DNA of 64,000 nucleotides from Heliopora coerulea (Eukaryota > Cnidaria > Anthozoa > Scleralcyonacea > Helioporidae), in contig JASJOG010000245.1 of NCBI GenBank assembly GCA_030142905.1, positions 395,839-459,838 of the forward strand. The letters are read 5' to 3'. The notes below the pieces were generated by a model. That model had not been told where the DNA came from. It saw nothing but the letters and a program-made list of their open reading frames with translations, and did not search any database. Of the stretch, positions 20,839 through 30,040 are shown one piece after another (within the stretch, counting starts at the first letter, position 1; every line of letters begins with the position of its first letter). A program made the position numbers and the translations under genes.

Positions 20839-22430
20839 TTATTTAGTTATATATTTTAATATTTCATCTTCGTCAAAATCAACACCATATTTTTTACAAA
20901 GAAGATAATGGTTTAAAACAATTTCTGGATATTTCATTTTTCTTGTTGAAACATATACATATAATATTTCTCCATCCATTTTTCTGTGGTCTTTATTTTT
21001 TGATCCAAGATAAAATTTCATATTTGGAGTGTGATACTTTCTAGCATTTGTATAGAAAGAAACAATTTCTTTTCCATTCACATAAAGATTTCCTTTTTAT
21101 CACCACCGACGTTACCTTGATCCCAATGAACAGAAAGACATATTAATTTGTTTATTTGAGTTGCATTTGCTTTCAATTGCCATCTGCAATTTAAAATTGA
21201 ATACACGGATGAATTTGTGATATATAATAATGAATTACGATAAGAAATACCAAAATTAGAAGGATCTGGTTGACTTGCTGTTTCATTATCTATGATTTTA
21301 AACAGCGACACCTCATTGTTAGATGAATTTAATGATTTTAAACCATATACAAAGTAAAAATTCAAGTATTGATAGCTTAAAATATTTTCTTCACAAGTTA
21401 AATGTAAATTGTTGCTGTTTGATCCAAGATATTGAATACAATAAAAATTATTATTAATTGTGGATTTTTTGAAAAATGGTTGTTTGTTTGTATCATCTTG
21501 TTTGAAAATCCAATCTTTTTCAACCTTTTTATTACTTCCAGTATATTCTATATAATTATTATCATCTTTCACATCAAAAATTCCTTCATCATCCATTTGT
21601 AAATTATAAATATTTGCAACCGTATTTGCCAATGAAAAATTTGTCACACGGTCGTCAACATATTTTTTAGTCACAACATGATGATCAGAAGATGGGGTAT
21701 AATTTGCTGCATGAAGAATATGATGATTTCCCATATCCAAATCCCCAGTAATTGTTCCACCAGATTTTCTTAAATATCTTCTATCTGAATAATCTCTATT
21801 AATCAACATAAGATTGGAATTTGCAGCATTGTTATCAGTTTGATAATTATAAATTCTTTTATCTCCATGAACATGTGTTTCATTATTTAAATTTACTCTT
21901 TGTTGAAATGTTGTTAAACCAGTTACAGTTCCACCTGTCAAAGACAATTTTTTATTATCTTGGTCATCCACATATTTTTTCCTTGTTAAATGAGTATCAT
22001 CTGTAGGATCAGAAGTTGTTAAAATTTTATGATTTCCAATTGTTATATTTCCAGTCATTGTTCCACCTGTTAAAGATAATTTTTTAGAATCTTGATTATC
22101 TACGTATTTTTTCCTACAAAGGTCTTTATTACTCGTAGGATTCACAGTTGTAATTTTATTATTTCCCATTGTGATATCACCAGTCATTATTCCACCACTT
22201 TTTGGTAGATAATTCGAACTTGTATGAGTAGCATGCCCCGACACTAAATCATCCACATATTTTTTTCTTGCCAAATGCGTATTTTCCGTTGGATCAACTG
22301 ATGTTATTATATGGTGTGATCTCATGTTAATGTCTCCTGTCATATCCCCTCCTGTAGTAGACAGCTTTCCTGCTACACCGTTTCCATGGTCAGATTCATG
22401 TTTGTTTTCATATCCGTAAAATAAACTCAT
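20839..22430 (-). CDS. Fibre-like virion protein: tail-fibre repeats plus lectin-like end, one frameshift
   Basis: Starts TATAAAATAAATGAG (MSLFYGYENKH). Residues about 22-270 hold five repeats of roughly 43-60 residues with the pattern GGxMTGDIxM-NHxI then P-T---HL-RKKYVDD. This is the repeat seen in bacteriophage tail fibres and host-recognition proteins. The C-terminal third has beta-rich strings and a LamG/concanavalin-like ending (LICLSVHWD, then VNGKEIVSF after a one-base shift at about 21080 in an AAAAA run, ending at 20839). The Polinton-A homologue (35708-36769) keeps one repeat and the lectin-like end. Likely a trimeric receptor-binding fibre on the capsid; this is inference. Confidence 0.75.
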
Positions 22431-23098
22431 TTATTTTATAATAATTTCTAATAAAACATTTCCTATTGATGATGAACCACCTTGCGGACCACTACCATTG
22501 TTTCCTTCTACTTTGAATATTAATTCATTATAAATTCCATTTGATAATTTTACTCCTCCTTTGTCTTCAGGTGGATAAATTTTTGAGACACTTCCTTTTA
22601 GTGTTTGTTCTGTTGTTATTGGAATTTGAATAAGAATGTCACTTCTTTTACCATTTACAAAATTTTTACTTTTATCAATCATATTACAACATATGTTTAC
22701 ATATTCCAAGTTGTTATTAATATTTACCTTGCTGTCATTTTCTGTTAATGTATTTGCTTGTATAACTTTATTCTCTGGAAATCCTATGATTGGACCAAAT
22801 GTTTGTAAATTTAATGTTTTATCTGATTTTATTGTACATTTTCTAATTCAGTTTTTAAAATATTAAAAGTATAATATCCATCTTTGAAACCAATTTTTGT
22901 TCCATCATAGGTATAATGATGAATATTTTGATATAAATTATTATAATTCAAAAAAATACTTACTGATTTTACAAACATCTCTGAACAATTGTTTAATATA
23001 ATTGGTTCATCTAACGGAATTATTTTTTGTGACCCACTTTGTGAACCGCTTTCGCTGGTTTCATCTTTTGTAATGAAGATTTTTAAAGATATTGTCAT
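22431..23098 (-). CDS. Penton-like or minor virion protein candidate, one frameshift
   Basis: ATG at 23098 in TATAAAATAAATGAC. The N-terminal part has FVKSVSIFLNYNNLY and KDGYYTFNILKTEL; after a frameshift at about 22830 the rest continues with EYVNICCNMIDKSKNF, ILIQIPITTEQTLKGSV and LSNGIYNELIFKV. Total about 220 residues, directly followed by the fibre gene. Size, beta-rich content and position beside the fibre fit a single-jelly-roll penton, but no sequence signature proves it. In Polinton-A the homologue (38709-39352) lies on the opposite strand and between other genes. Confidence 0.6.
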
Positions 23099-23164
23099 TT
23101 ATTTTATAATATATATTTTGATTCAAAACTTTGTTGCACCTTTGGTGCTGAGAGCTTCGCTCAA
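23099..23164. repeat. Mini-hairpin cluster at the end of a gene
   Basis: Around 23136-23192 three short perfect hairpins follow each other: GCACC-TTT-GGTGC, GAGC-TTC-GCTC, and GCAC-GTAC-style around GCACGTACCGTGC. They form a GC-rich island in AT-rich DNA at the 3' end of the upstream minus-strand gene. Confidence 0.7.
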
Positions 23165-24657
23165 TCAGAGCACGTACCGTGCAATTAAAATTCCACCAAC
23201 TATTGCAAAAGATAAAATCCATAAATTTTCACTTGATGTTTTTGGAAGAATAATTTTTGAAGATTGGTTGAGTTTACCTGAAAGGTCTGAAATGTCTTTT
23301 AATGTATTATTTTTCAAATCTTTTTTTAATTCATTTTTCTTTATTTCATTTTCCTGTAATTTTGTTTTGTTTTCTCCACCATAATAATTTAATTTTTCAT
23401 TAATTCCAAAAACCATATTTTCATCAGAAACTTTTAATTTGTTATTATATCCTTCAATAGGATTTTTTAAAATAAACTGCTCGGAATTAACCATAAAGTT
23501 GGACTTATAGCAGTATTTAAAACTACATTAGTTGATGAAATTGCTTGATTCATATTATTAATCCATGTTGCTGTATCGTAATTTATAATAGAATCTTCAA
23601 AAATTTGTCTAAAAACTTTTTGTGTTTCCAATGCTGAAGCTCTATTTGAAACAATACTTTGCCTAGTTCTAGCTTGCGAACCAAGAATTGCATAAAGATA
23701 TGCTTCAATACTTTGATTCAATAATTCTGTACCACTTTTTGTAAAACCATTTGATACTTTTGGAACAAATTTTTTATAATCATTTTGAGTATCTCTAATT
23801 TGTCCTGGACCGTGTTGATATCCTGGCCATGGTGTACTCATATCAATTGCATGAGAATCTCCAATGTGTCTTTTTTTTCCTGAAATTTCTTGCCATGTCC
23901 ATTTTGGATAGTGATCTTTTAAAAAACCAGCATTAAATTTATAAAATGTTTTATCATCACCATTTCTCAATTGCCACATAATTCTTCTAACTGTAAAATA
24001 TAGATGAAATCTCATAAATGATGTAATTTGTTTTGGTACATCAGCTGAAAATAATAAATGTTGTATTGAAATTCCGCATCCATAAGTTGCAATCCATGTT
24101 CCTATAATGCTTTGAAAATATGGTTCATTAAGTGACCATTTTGCATTATCATCTGTAGTTATATTCAATCCGGGTAAATTACTTTGAAAATAATCTGTAT
24201 TGTTTACATAAATTCTAAACTGGTTAATAGGATAACTTAAAACATATTGTGTAGGAAAATTATCCCAATAATATGATTTCCCTGTATAACCAACATGTCT
24301 TTTTCCTCTTGGTAATTCTTGTATACTTCCTCCAAGTTTCCAAATTTTTGGAAAATTTGGTTTTGGTTTGTTAATATAAAGATACTTTGTCATATTCGGA
24401 TCATTTTTAAATGTATCTGAATTTATATCTGTTGACAAAAACGAATTATTTTTAAACCAAATATGATAACCTTGAAAAACAGCATTTTTATCAAAATCAG
24501 CTTCAAAAGTAAACTTTGACATGTCTGCGTATGGATATTTTTTCTTAAAATATTTTTTCTCCAATTCAACATCTTCTTTAATATTTTTCATAACATAGTC
24601 ATAATTTTTTCCATAATATTTTCTTTCCATTTTTTCCATTTCTTCAGTTGAATTCAT
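23165..24657 (-). CDS. Large C-terminally membrane-anchored protein, unknown role, one frameshift
   Basis: About 495 residues from MNSTEEMEKMERKYYGKN (24657) to IARYVL (23165), with one shift near 23490. The continuous homologue in Polinton-A shows it is a single gene. Features: an N-terminal charged helix, a central beta-rich region (QFRIYVNN, SLNEPYFQ, RFHLYFTVRR), a helical SQARTRQSI...SALETQ segment, PTLWLIPS, and a C-terminal transmembrane span (LWILSFAIVGGILIA). I do not recognise the family. Size and membrane anchor suggest a structural or membrane-remodelling virion protein. It is divergently paired with the integrase across 21 bp. Confidence 0.65.
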
Positions 24658-24678
24658 TATTTATTTTAATAAAAATAA
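24658..24678. promoter_or_regulatory. 21-bp divergent start region between integrase and the large membrane protein
   Basis: The two ATGs are 21 bp apart; the gap is made only of A and T and nearly palindromic (TTATTTTAATAAAAATAA). Both starts carry the AATAAATG-type context, so a bidirectional AT-rich core promoter is likely. Confidence 0.6.
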
Positions 24679-25800
24679 ATGAACATGAACGAAGTGAACG
24701 CTAACAAAATTAGCGACAAAGAAGTTGTTATTGAACAAGAGTTAAGAGACGTTTACTACAACCCAGAAACAGGTTATCAATCTGTGGAAAGACTTTATCA
24801 AAAAGCAAAAGAAAAGGGGTTAAAAGTCAGTAGTAAAATTGTGCAAGACTGGTTAAAAACACAAGATACTTTTACAAGATACAAACCGGCTGTTAAAAGA
24901 CATAAATTTCAAAAAACATTTGTTAAAGACTTGGGTAACCAAATACAAATGGATTTGATTGATATGAAAAAATATCAAAAATATAATGATGGATATTATT
25001 GGATACTTACTGCTGTTGAAATTTTGAGTCGATATGCATTCTCTATTCCTGTCTACAGAAAAGATACTTTTAACATGACGAAAGCTGTTGGAAAATTACT
25101 TAGAAAATTCAAAAAAAGATTTGGTAAATATCCAAATGTAGCTCAATTTGATGAAGGAAAAGAATTTTATAATGTTGGTGTAAGGTGGTTATTGAAGGAA
25201 CATAATGTTGAATATTTTTCCACAAAATCTGTTAAAAAAGCAGCTATAGTTGAAAGATTTAACAGAACTCTAAAAACATCCATGTGGAAATATTTCTATA
25301 GCAAGGAAACTTATAATTGGGTTAACATTTTGAAAAACCTTGTAAATAATTATAATAATACTAAACACAAGAGTATATTAATGAAACCTGCTGATGTTAA
25401 CAAGTCTAACAAAGACCAAGTGTGGATTACACTATATGGTTACCCATTAGGGGATTTACCTTTACCTAAATTCAGAATTGGTGATACTGTTAGAATTTCT
25501 AAATATAAGAATATCTTTACAAAAGGTTATGAAGCTAATTTTACAGAAGAAATTTTTAAAATTGTAAAAGTATTTAGAGGTGATCCAAACATGTATGAAG
25601 TGGAAGATTTAGGAGAACCAATCATTTGGAAATTTTATGAACAGGAATTATCTGCTGTTAATGATGTGAGTGGTCTGTATAAAGTAGAGAAAATATTAAA
25701 AAGAAAAAAAGTCAAAGGTAAAAATATGGTGTTGGTAAAGTGGGAAGGTTATGACAATAAACATAACTCTTGGATCGCGCAAAGCGCTCTGAGCAGCTAA
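24679..25800 (+). CDS. int: Retrovirus-like DDE integrase with chromodomain (373 aa)
   Basis: Joins the linear element to host DNA with 6-bp target duplications (established for Polinton integrases). Intact. An N-terminal segment with GYQSVERLYQKAK precedes the rve core: D92 (QMDLIDM), D158 (AQFDEGKEF), E192 (VERFNRTLK), with 33 residues between the last two. An SH3-like part follows (DTVRISKYKNIFTKGY), then a C-terminal chromodomain from about residue 333 (YKVEKILK...VLVKWEGYDNKHNSWI). The gene ends in a cluster of mini-hairpins that also encodes the last residues (IAQSALSS). The chromodomain may bias target choice to marked chromatin. Polinton-A has a broken homologue. Confidence 0.93.
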   Translation: MNMNEVNANKISDKEVVIEQELRDVYYNPETGYQSVERLYQKAKEKGLKVSSKIVQDWLKTQDTFTRYKPAVKRHKFQKTFVKDLGNQIQMDLIDMKKYQKYNDGYYWILTAVEILSRYAFSIPVYRKDTFNMTKAVGKLLRKFKKRFGKYPNVAQFDEGKEFYNVGVRWLLKEHNVEYFSTKSVKKAAIVERFNRTLKTSMWKYFYSKETYNWVNILKNLVNNYNNTKHKSILMKPADVNKSNKDQVWITLYGYPLGDLPLPKFRIGDTVRISKYKNIFTKGYEANFTEEIFKIVKVFRGDPNMYEVEDLGEPIIWKFYEQELSAVNDVSGLYKVEKILKRKKVKGKNMVLVKWEGYDNKHNSWIAQSALSS

Positions 25801-25850
25801 GCTGAAGCATCGCTTCTGAGACCTTCGGTCGATGCGATCGCAGAAGAAAA
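25770..25850. repeat. Run of five GC-rich mini-hairpins at the integrase 3' end
   Basis: In order: GCGC-AAA-GCGC, CAGC-TAA-GCTG, GAAGC-ATC-GCTTC, GACC-TTC-GGTC and the palindrome TGCGATCGCA. All are perfect stems with 3-base loops except the last. The array spans the integrase stop codon. GC content is far above the surroundings. Confidence 0.8.
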
Positions 25851-25871
25851 TATTCAAAACATATAAAATTA

Positions 25872-27270
25872 ATGGATAATAACGGTTTTGATGATATTGA
25901 AATGAAAAATAGAAACATAGAAGACCGCGAGGAAGAAGAGGAATATAGAGAAGAACACGAAACGGGTGAAACAAGTGGAGGAAATTTTGCTGATACAAAT
26001 TTAGATACTGGAGAAACAACTAGATTGTTATCCCCAACTGATCAAAATGACCAAACTGGTACACCTGTTAGAGTTGAAAATCTTGATAACACCAAGTCTA
26101 GAAACTTTTATGACAAATTCAAAAAAGGTTTGAGTGGAATTAAAAAATCAATAACTAATGATAAAAAAAATTTTTTTGAAAAAATATTTAATTTCACTCC
26201 TGAGAAAAAAAAATGGAAAAAATAGTAAAAAATTGTTAGAAGAAACTAGGTTTGAAAAAGATGAAAAAGGAAATGTTTCAATTTTTTTCAAAGGAATAAA
26301 AATTGGTAATATCGTTGAAAATGAACCACAGTTATTTGGTAGAAAAAATAAGGTATTTCTTAATGAATTCAGAGATATTTTTGAAAAAGCAAAACAAGAA
26401 TATATAAAAACACCAGATTATATTATAGATAAAAAAATATCTAATGAGGGAAATTATGATATGAGAAAAACCGAGAGAAATAAAATAGTTGAAGATGCAG
26501 TTTCAGAAATTACAGATAAAATTGATAAAATGGTTGATGAAAATAACTTGATTAAATTAATTGAAGATGTAAATGATCCAAGAAGATCATTATTTGATTC
26601 AGATGAATTAAGAGAATTTAGAGGTTTATTAAATTTTGAAGAAGCTGTCTCTCCGGTTGGTGGTGAAGACTATTTTGATTTATCAGAAAATGAAAGAAAA
26701 AATGTTTTACGTGAAAAAATTAAATCATTTGATAGAGAGCATCAACATTGGAAAAATAAAGCTGATTTAGAAACAGCTGAACCCCAAAAAAGTATATATA
26801 AGAGTTTTTCAAAAATTGCAAAATTATATGCAGATAAAACAAGACTTGAAAATGATGAAAGGCCAATCAGCGAAGAAGGAATACAAATTTTAAATGAAGA
26901 TGCTGAAGAATCTGATCTAGGAAGATTAGAAAGATTTAAAAAATGGGCAAAAGAAAATCTCGCAGGTTTATCAGCAGTATCAATTTCTGTAGCAGGTATA
27001 ATTACAGTAATAGTTATGGGTGCAAGAAACGCATTGAAAAAAGGTGCAAGTGCAGTTGGAAAATTGGGAAAAGCAATTTCAAATATAGGTAAAAATTTTG
27101 GTGCAGTCATTTCAGCAGTTTTAAATTTAATTTCTCAAATATTATCATGGGGTGCAAAAGGCATTGCTTTTCTAGCTAAAAATTTATGGATATTAGTTAT
27201 TGTAATTACTTACTTTTTATACAATGAATATAAAGAATACAAGCGAGAAAAGAGAGCTCAAACTAGTTGA
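25872..27270 (+). CDS. Conserved Polinton membrane-active protein candidate, one frameshift
   Basis: ATG at 25872 (MDNNGFDDIEM). The first ~118 codons are acidic and disordered; a shift in an A-run at 26208-26225 leads into the second frame, which continues to 27270. The middle is charged and helical. The C-terminal ~120 residues are conserved: RLERFKKWAKENLAG, then a glycine/alanine-rich amphipathic region (GARNALKKGASAVGKLGKAI), then a transmembrane span (NLWILVIVITYFLY) and a basic tail. Polinton-A keeps the same end (41330-41612). The alternation of amphipathic and hydrophobic helices suggests membrane disruption during entry, like adenovirus protein VI in role; that is inference. Confidence 0.65.
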
Positions 27271-27330
27271 GCAATAATATAAAAAATATAAAAAAATAAA
27301 TAAAATTTTTAATTTTTTATATAATAAAAA
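27271..27330. promoter_or_regulatory. AT-only start region upstream of the capsid candidate
   Basis: A/T tract ending TATATAATAAAAAATG. Likely core promoter, by analogy with the TATA-plus-ATG layout of the other genes in the element. Confidence 0.45.
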
Positions 27331-28552
27331 ATGAATAGAGAAAACGAATTATATCCAGGATATAAAAGATCTAAAATGAGCGAAATTAAAGGAATTAGAA
27401 CAAGGTGTGTTGTAACTTTAAACCCAAATTCAGTAAACCCAGAAGAAGACCTTTATATAGATATTCCAAAATTAAATCCTAATTTGTGTCTTGTTTCTGA
27501 TTCATTAAAATTGTTATTTAATTTTAAAAATGCAAACACCAAGTCTTGGTTTTTAAATAACTTATCAAAATTGTTAAAGAAAAGATTGGTTGTTAAATTT
27601 GCTGGAGAAATTGTTTATGATAATAGTGGAGAATCTATTTTGGAAATTTACAAAGATCTCTGGAAAACTAAATCCGAAAGAGCAGATATGGTTGAATTTG
27701 GAATCGCTCGAGAAAATCTTAGAAAATTAATTTCAAAAGATGACTCTGGAGCAACAAGTGGTAGTTCTGAAAAAGTTTCTGATAAACTGTTTGATATTTA
27801 TGGTACAAAACAGTGCTTAAAATTGGAAAAAATACTATCAGATCATGGATTATATGCTCCTCATGGAATGATTAACAATTTTCAATATGTTTTAACTTTC
27901 CCAAAAGCAAGTGAAATTATGATAGCGCAAAGTGGTGAAAGTGTTGGTGGATATACTTTGGAAAATTTAGAATTGGAATATGAAACGATTGAAAATCAAG
28001 ATTTAGCAGTTGATGTTTTAACAAATTACACTATCATATAATTATGTAACTTTGATGAAAACAGTAGAATGGGATAAAAACGCAACTTTACATAATGAAA
28101 CTATAAATATTCCACGTAAAAGTATGAAAGCAGTTGTACTGTTATTTAGAAATAAAACTGTAACAGATAGTGAGCAATTTGTTTATCCAAATATAACAGA
28201 TGTCAAAATTAGTGTTAAGGGGGTTCCAAATAGCATATATTCCCAAGGTTTTCCTAAAAGAAGATTTTTTGAAGAAGCATTTAGAATATTTCGCTGTAGT
28301 TATTTTGACTGTGATGCAGTTATGGATATTGAAAAATTCTACAAAGATTCATTTGCATTATGTGTGGATTTAAGAACATTAGATGACAACTTTGTTTATG
28401 GAATTGGTAAAAAATTAGTAAACACACAGTCTGGATTATTGCTAGAAATTAAAAAAACTGCTATTCCTGCAAATGTAATGTGTTATATATTTGTAATAAG
28501 TGATGGACTGCTAAATATTGTAAATAAAGATTTGTCTTCAATTCAATTTTAA
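27331..28552 (+). CDS. Major capsid protein candidate (double jelly-roll type?), one frameshift
   Basis: Two open pieces (27331-28041 and 28052-28552) join by a one-base shift near 28035 into about 405 residues. The Polinton-A homologue has the same order. Features: MNRENELYPGYKRSKM, an N-terminal beta-rich half with RLVVKFAGE, KLISKDDSG, DHGLYAPHG, YTLENLELEYETI; a C-terminal half with MKAVVLLFRN, DSEQFVYPN, VKGVPNSIYSQG, FYKDSFALCVDLRT. Two beta-rich halves of similar size and position directly before the packaging ATPase fit the double-jelly-roll capsid protein. I cannot prove it from sequence alone; it differs from the more familiar F54H12.2-like Polinton capsid proteins. Confidence 0.6.
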
Positions 28553-28568
28553 AAAACAAAAATAAAAA

Positions 28569-29108
28569 ATGAATTATGAAATTAAACCATTTAATATGAT
28601 AATTGTTGGAATGACTGCTTGTGGAAAAACAAAATATCTTTTGGATTTTATAGAATCAAAATATAAAAATTATTTTGATTATATTTTTCTAATTTGTCCA
28701 ACATTTGAATGGAATAAAACTTATGAAAATTGGAAATATGATAAAGATGAAGATTTTATTGCTATTCCTTGTGACCAAGACAACGTTGAAGATTGGTTAA
28801 AATTTATAGTAAATTTTTCAAAAGGAAGTAAAAGCTTAATTATTCTTGATGATTGTGCAAGTGGAAAAAATGTTAAAAATAGAACAAGTGAATTGGTTAA
28901 ATTAGGATTTAGCGCTAGACACTATAATCTTTCCGTTGTTGTAATTACACAACAATTTACAAGTATTGCAAAACCATTTAGAGAAAATATTTCAAAATTA
29001 ATCACATTTTATAATCCAAATAAAAAAGATATGACAACAATAGTTCAAAAATATTCATGTTTGGAAATAAATTTAATTTTTCCATTTAGTTATAAAATAA
29101 ATGAATGA
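28569..29108 (+). CDS. FtsK/HerA-type packaging ATPase, internally shortened (179 aa)
   Basis: Pumps DNA into the capsid in this class of elements. Walker A is GMTACGKT (residues 14-21), Walker B SLIILDDCA (about 92-100), followed by the arginine-bearing FSARHYNLSVVVITQQ segment. After NPNKKDMTTIVQKYS the text jumps to a conserved end (LEINL.FPF.YKI). Polinton-A has about 25 more residues between these points, so Polinton-B carries an in-frame loss of that length. Whether it is still active is unclear. It overlaps the next gene by 8 bp. Confidence 0.88.
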   Translation: MNYEIKPFNMIIVGMTACGKTKYLLDFIESKYKNYFDYIFLICPTFEWNKTYENWKYDKDEDFIAIPCDQDNVEDWLKFIVNFSKGSKSLIILDDCASGKNVKNRTSELVKLGFSARHYNLSVVVITQQFTSIAKPFRENISKLITFYNPNKKDMTTIVQKYSCLEINLIFPFSYKINE

Positions 29109-29607
29109 AACAAGTGAACATATAGAAGTTCCGCAAATGGAACCAAATACAACCACATCTAGTGAAACTCTATGCGGTGAAGCTGTAAGTGGTAAAGAAC
29201 ACAAAACGCAAGATGGGAGTATAGCGAATGATGTTAAAAAAGAAATAATGAAAAAACGTGAAGAATTGATAAGATTATCTGAAGATGGAGAAATTGCTCA
29301 ATCAGTTCAAAATTTGAAAAAATCAAGTGATAAAGTTATATTAAAAATTTATGCTGAATATGAAATTAAACAAGCAGAAAAAACAAATTCATTTTTAACA
29401 GATTTATTAATTAGTAAATTTGCGGATTTATTAGGTGGTTTAGAAGCAATTGAAAGTAGTGAAGAATTAGAAAAAGAATTGGTGAGAGATAAATTATTAA
29501 AAAGAGATGTAAAATCTGTGGTTGAAGGACTAACTCCGTATCTACCATATCTTGGAAAACATGTTATGAAAAAACATGTTGAAAAACCAAAATCACCGAC
29601 AAATTAA
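29101..29607 (+). CDS. Helical protein with repeated acidic segments, unknown role (168 aa)
   Basis: Starts AATAAATGAATG, overlapping the ATPase stop by 8 bp, so the two are coupled. The N-terminus is polar, residues about 42-150 are charged helices (ELIRLSEDGEIAQSVQNLKKSS, FLTDLLISKFADLLGG), and the end is a short hydrophobic stretch (GLTPYLPYLGKHV). The Polinton-A homologue (43490-44002) is broken. Conserved but unassigned; possibly a scaffold or core protein. Confidence 0.65.
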   Translation: MNETSEHIEVPQMEPNTTTSSETLCGEAVSGKEHKTQDGSIANDVKKEIMKKREELIRLSEDGEIAQSVQNLKKSSDKVILKIYAEYEIKQAEKTNSFLTDLLISKFADLLGGLEAIESSEELEKELVRDKLLKRDVKSVVEGLTPYLPYLGKHVMKKHVEKPKSPTN

Positions 29608-29641
29608 TTTTATAATAAATATATATTATAAAATTACAAAA

Positions 29642-30040
29642 TTATTCATCTTCGTTTTGTGGTTTTGGTTTGTCAACATGTTCATTTTTTAAATTAATCA
29701 ATGAAGCAATTATTTTATCTTTTTCTACGTCACTTTTATCTTCATTTTTTAAAGATTTTAGTAATTTTAAATGATTATTATTTTCTGAAAAATTAATTTC
29801 TTGCACAAAATTTCTTCCAAAGGTTGCTCCAGCTTCAAAATCTTTAAAACCAACATCAACATGAGCACCAATTCTAAAACCACTTTTTTCAACTTTCCTA
29901 AAATTTATTGGTGGATAACCATGAAGATTTATATCAAGATTTGATTTTGATTTTTTATTTTTAGAATTTTCAATATGATTTTCAATACTTGAATCGTGTG
30001 AATTATTTTTACTTTTTGTTTTTGAAATACAATTACTCAT
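29642..30040 (-). CDS. Unknown protein near the right TIR (132 aa)
   Basis: Opens at TATAAATAAATGAG on the minus strand, the clearest copy of the start motif. Polar N-terminus (MSNCISKTKSKNNS), then GYPPINFRKVEKSGFRIGAH and DVGFKDFEAGATFGRN, ending NEDE. No domain recognised. It faces the plus-strand block tail to tail. No counterpart seen in Polinton-A. Confidence 0.6.
   Translation of the reverse strand: MSNCISKTKSKNNSHDSSIENHIENSKNKKSKSNLDINLHGYPPINFRKVEKSGFRIGAHVDVGFKDFEAGATFGRNFVQEINFSENNNHLKLLKSLKNEDKSDVEKDKIIASLINLKNEHVDKPKPQNEDE

Noticed and set aside
21640..22400. Regularly spaced repeats that could suggest a CRISPR-like or satellite array
   Set aside because: The repeats are in-frame protein repeats of a fibre-like gene with third-base variation; unit length varies and no constant repeat/variable spacer pattern exists.
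14693..30040. Calling Polinton-B a virophage
   Set aside because: It has 6-bp target duplications, long TIRs and a DDE integrase with chromodomain in an animal repeat context, as Polintons do; no virophage-specific gene was recognised.
29642..30040. Terminal protein for DNA priming encoded next to the right TIR
   Set aside because: Position is tempting, but no priming Tyr/Ser context can be identified, and in Polintons the primer function is thought to lie in the polymerase N-terminus; left as unknown.
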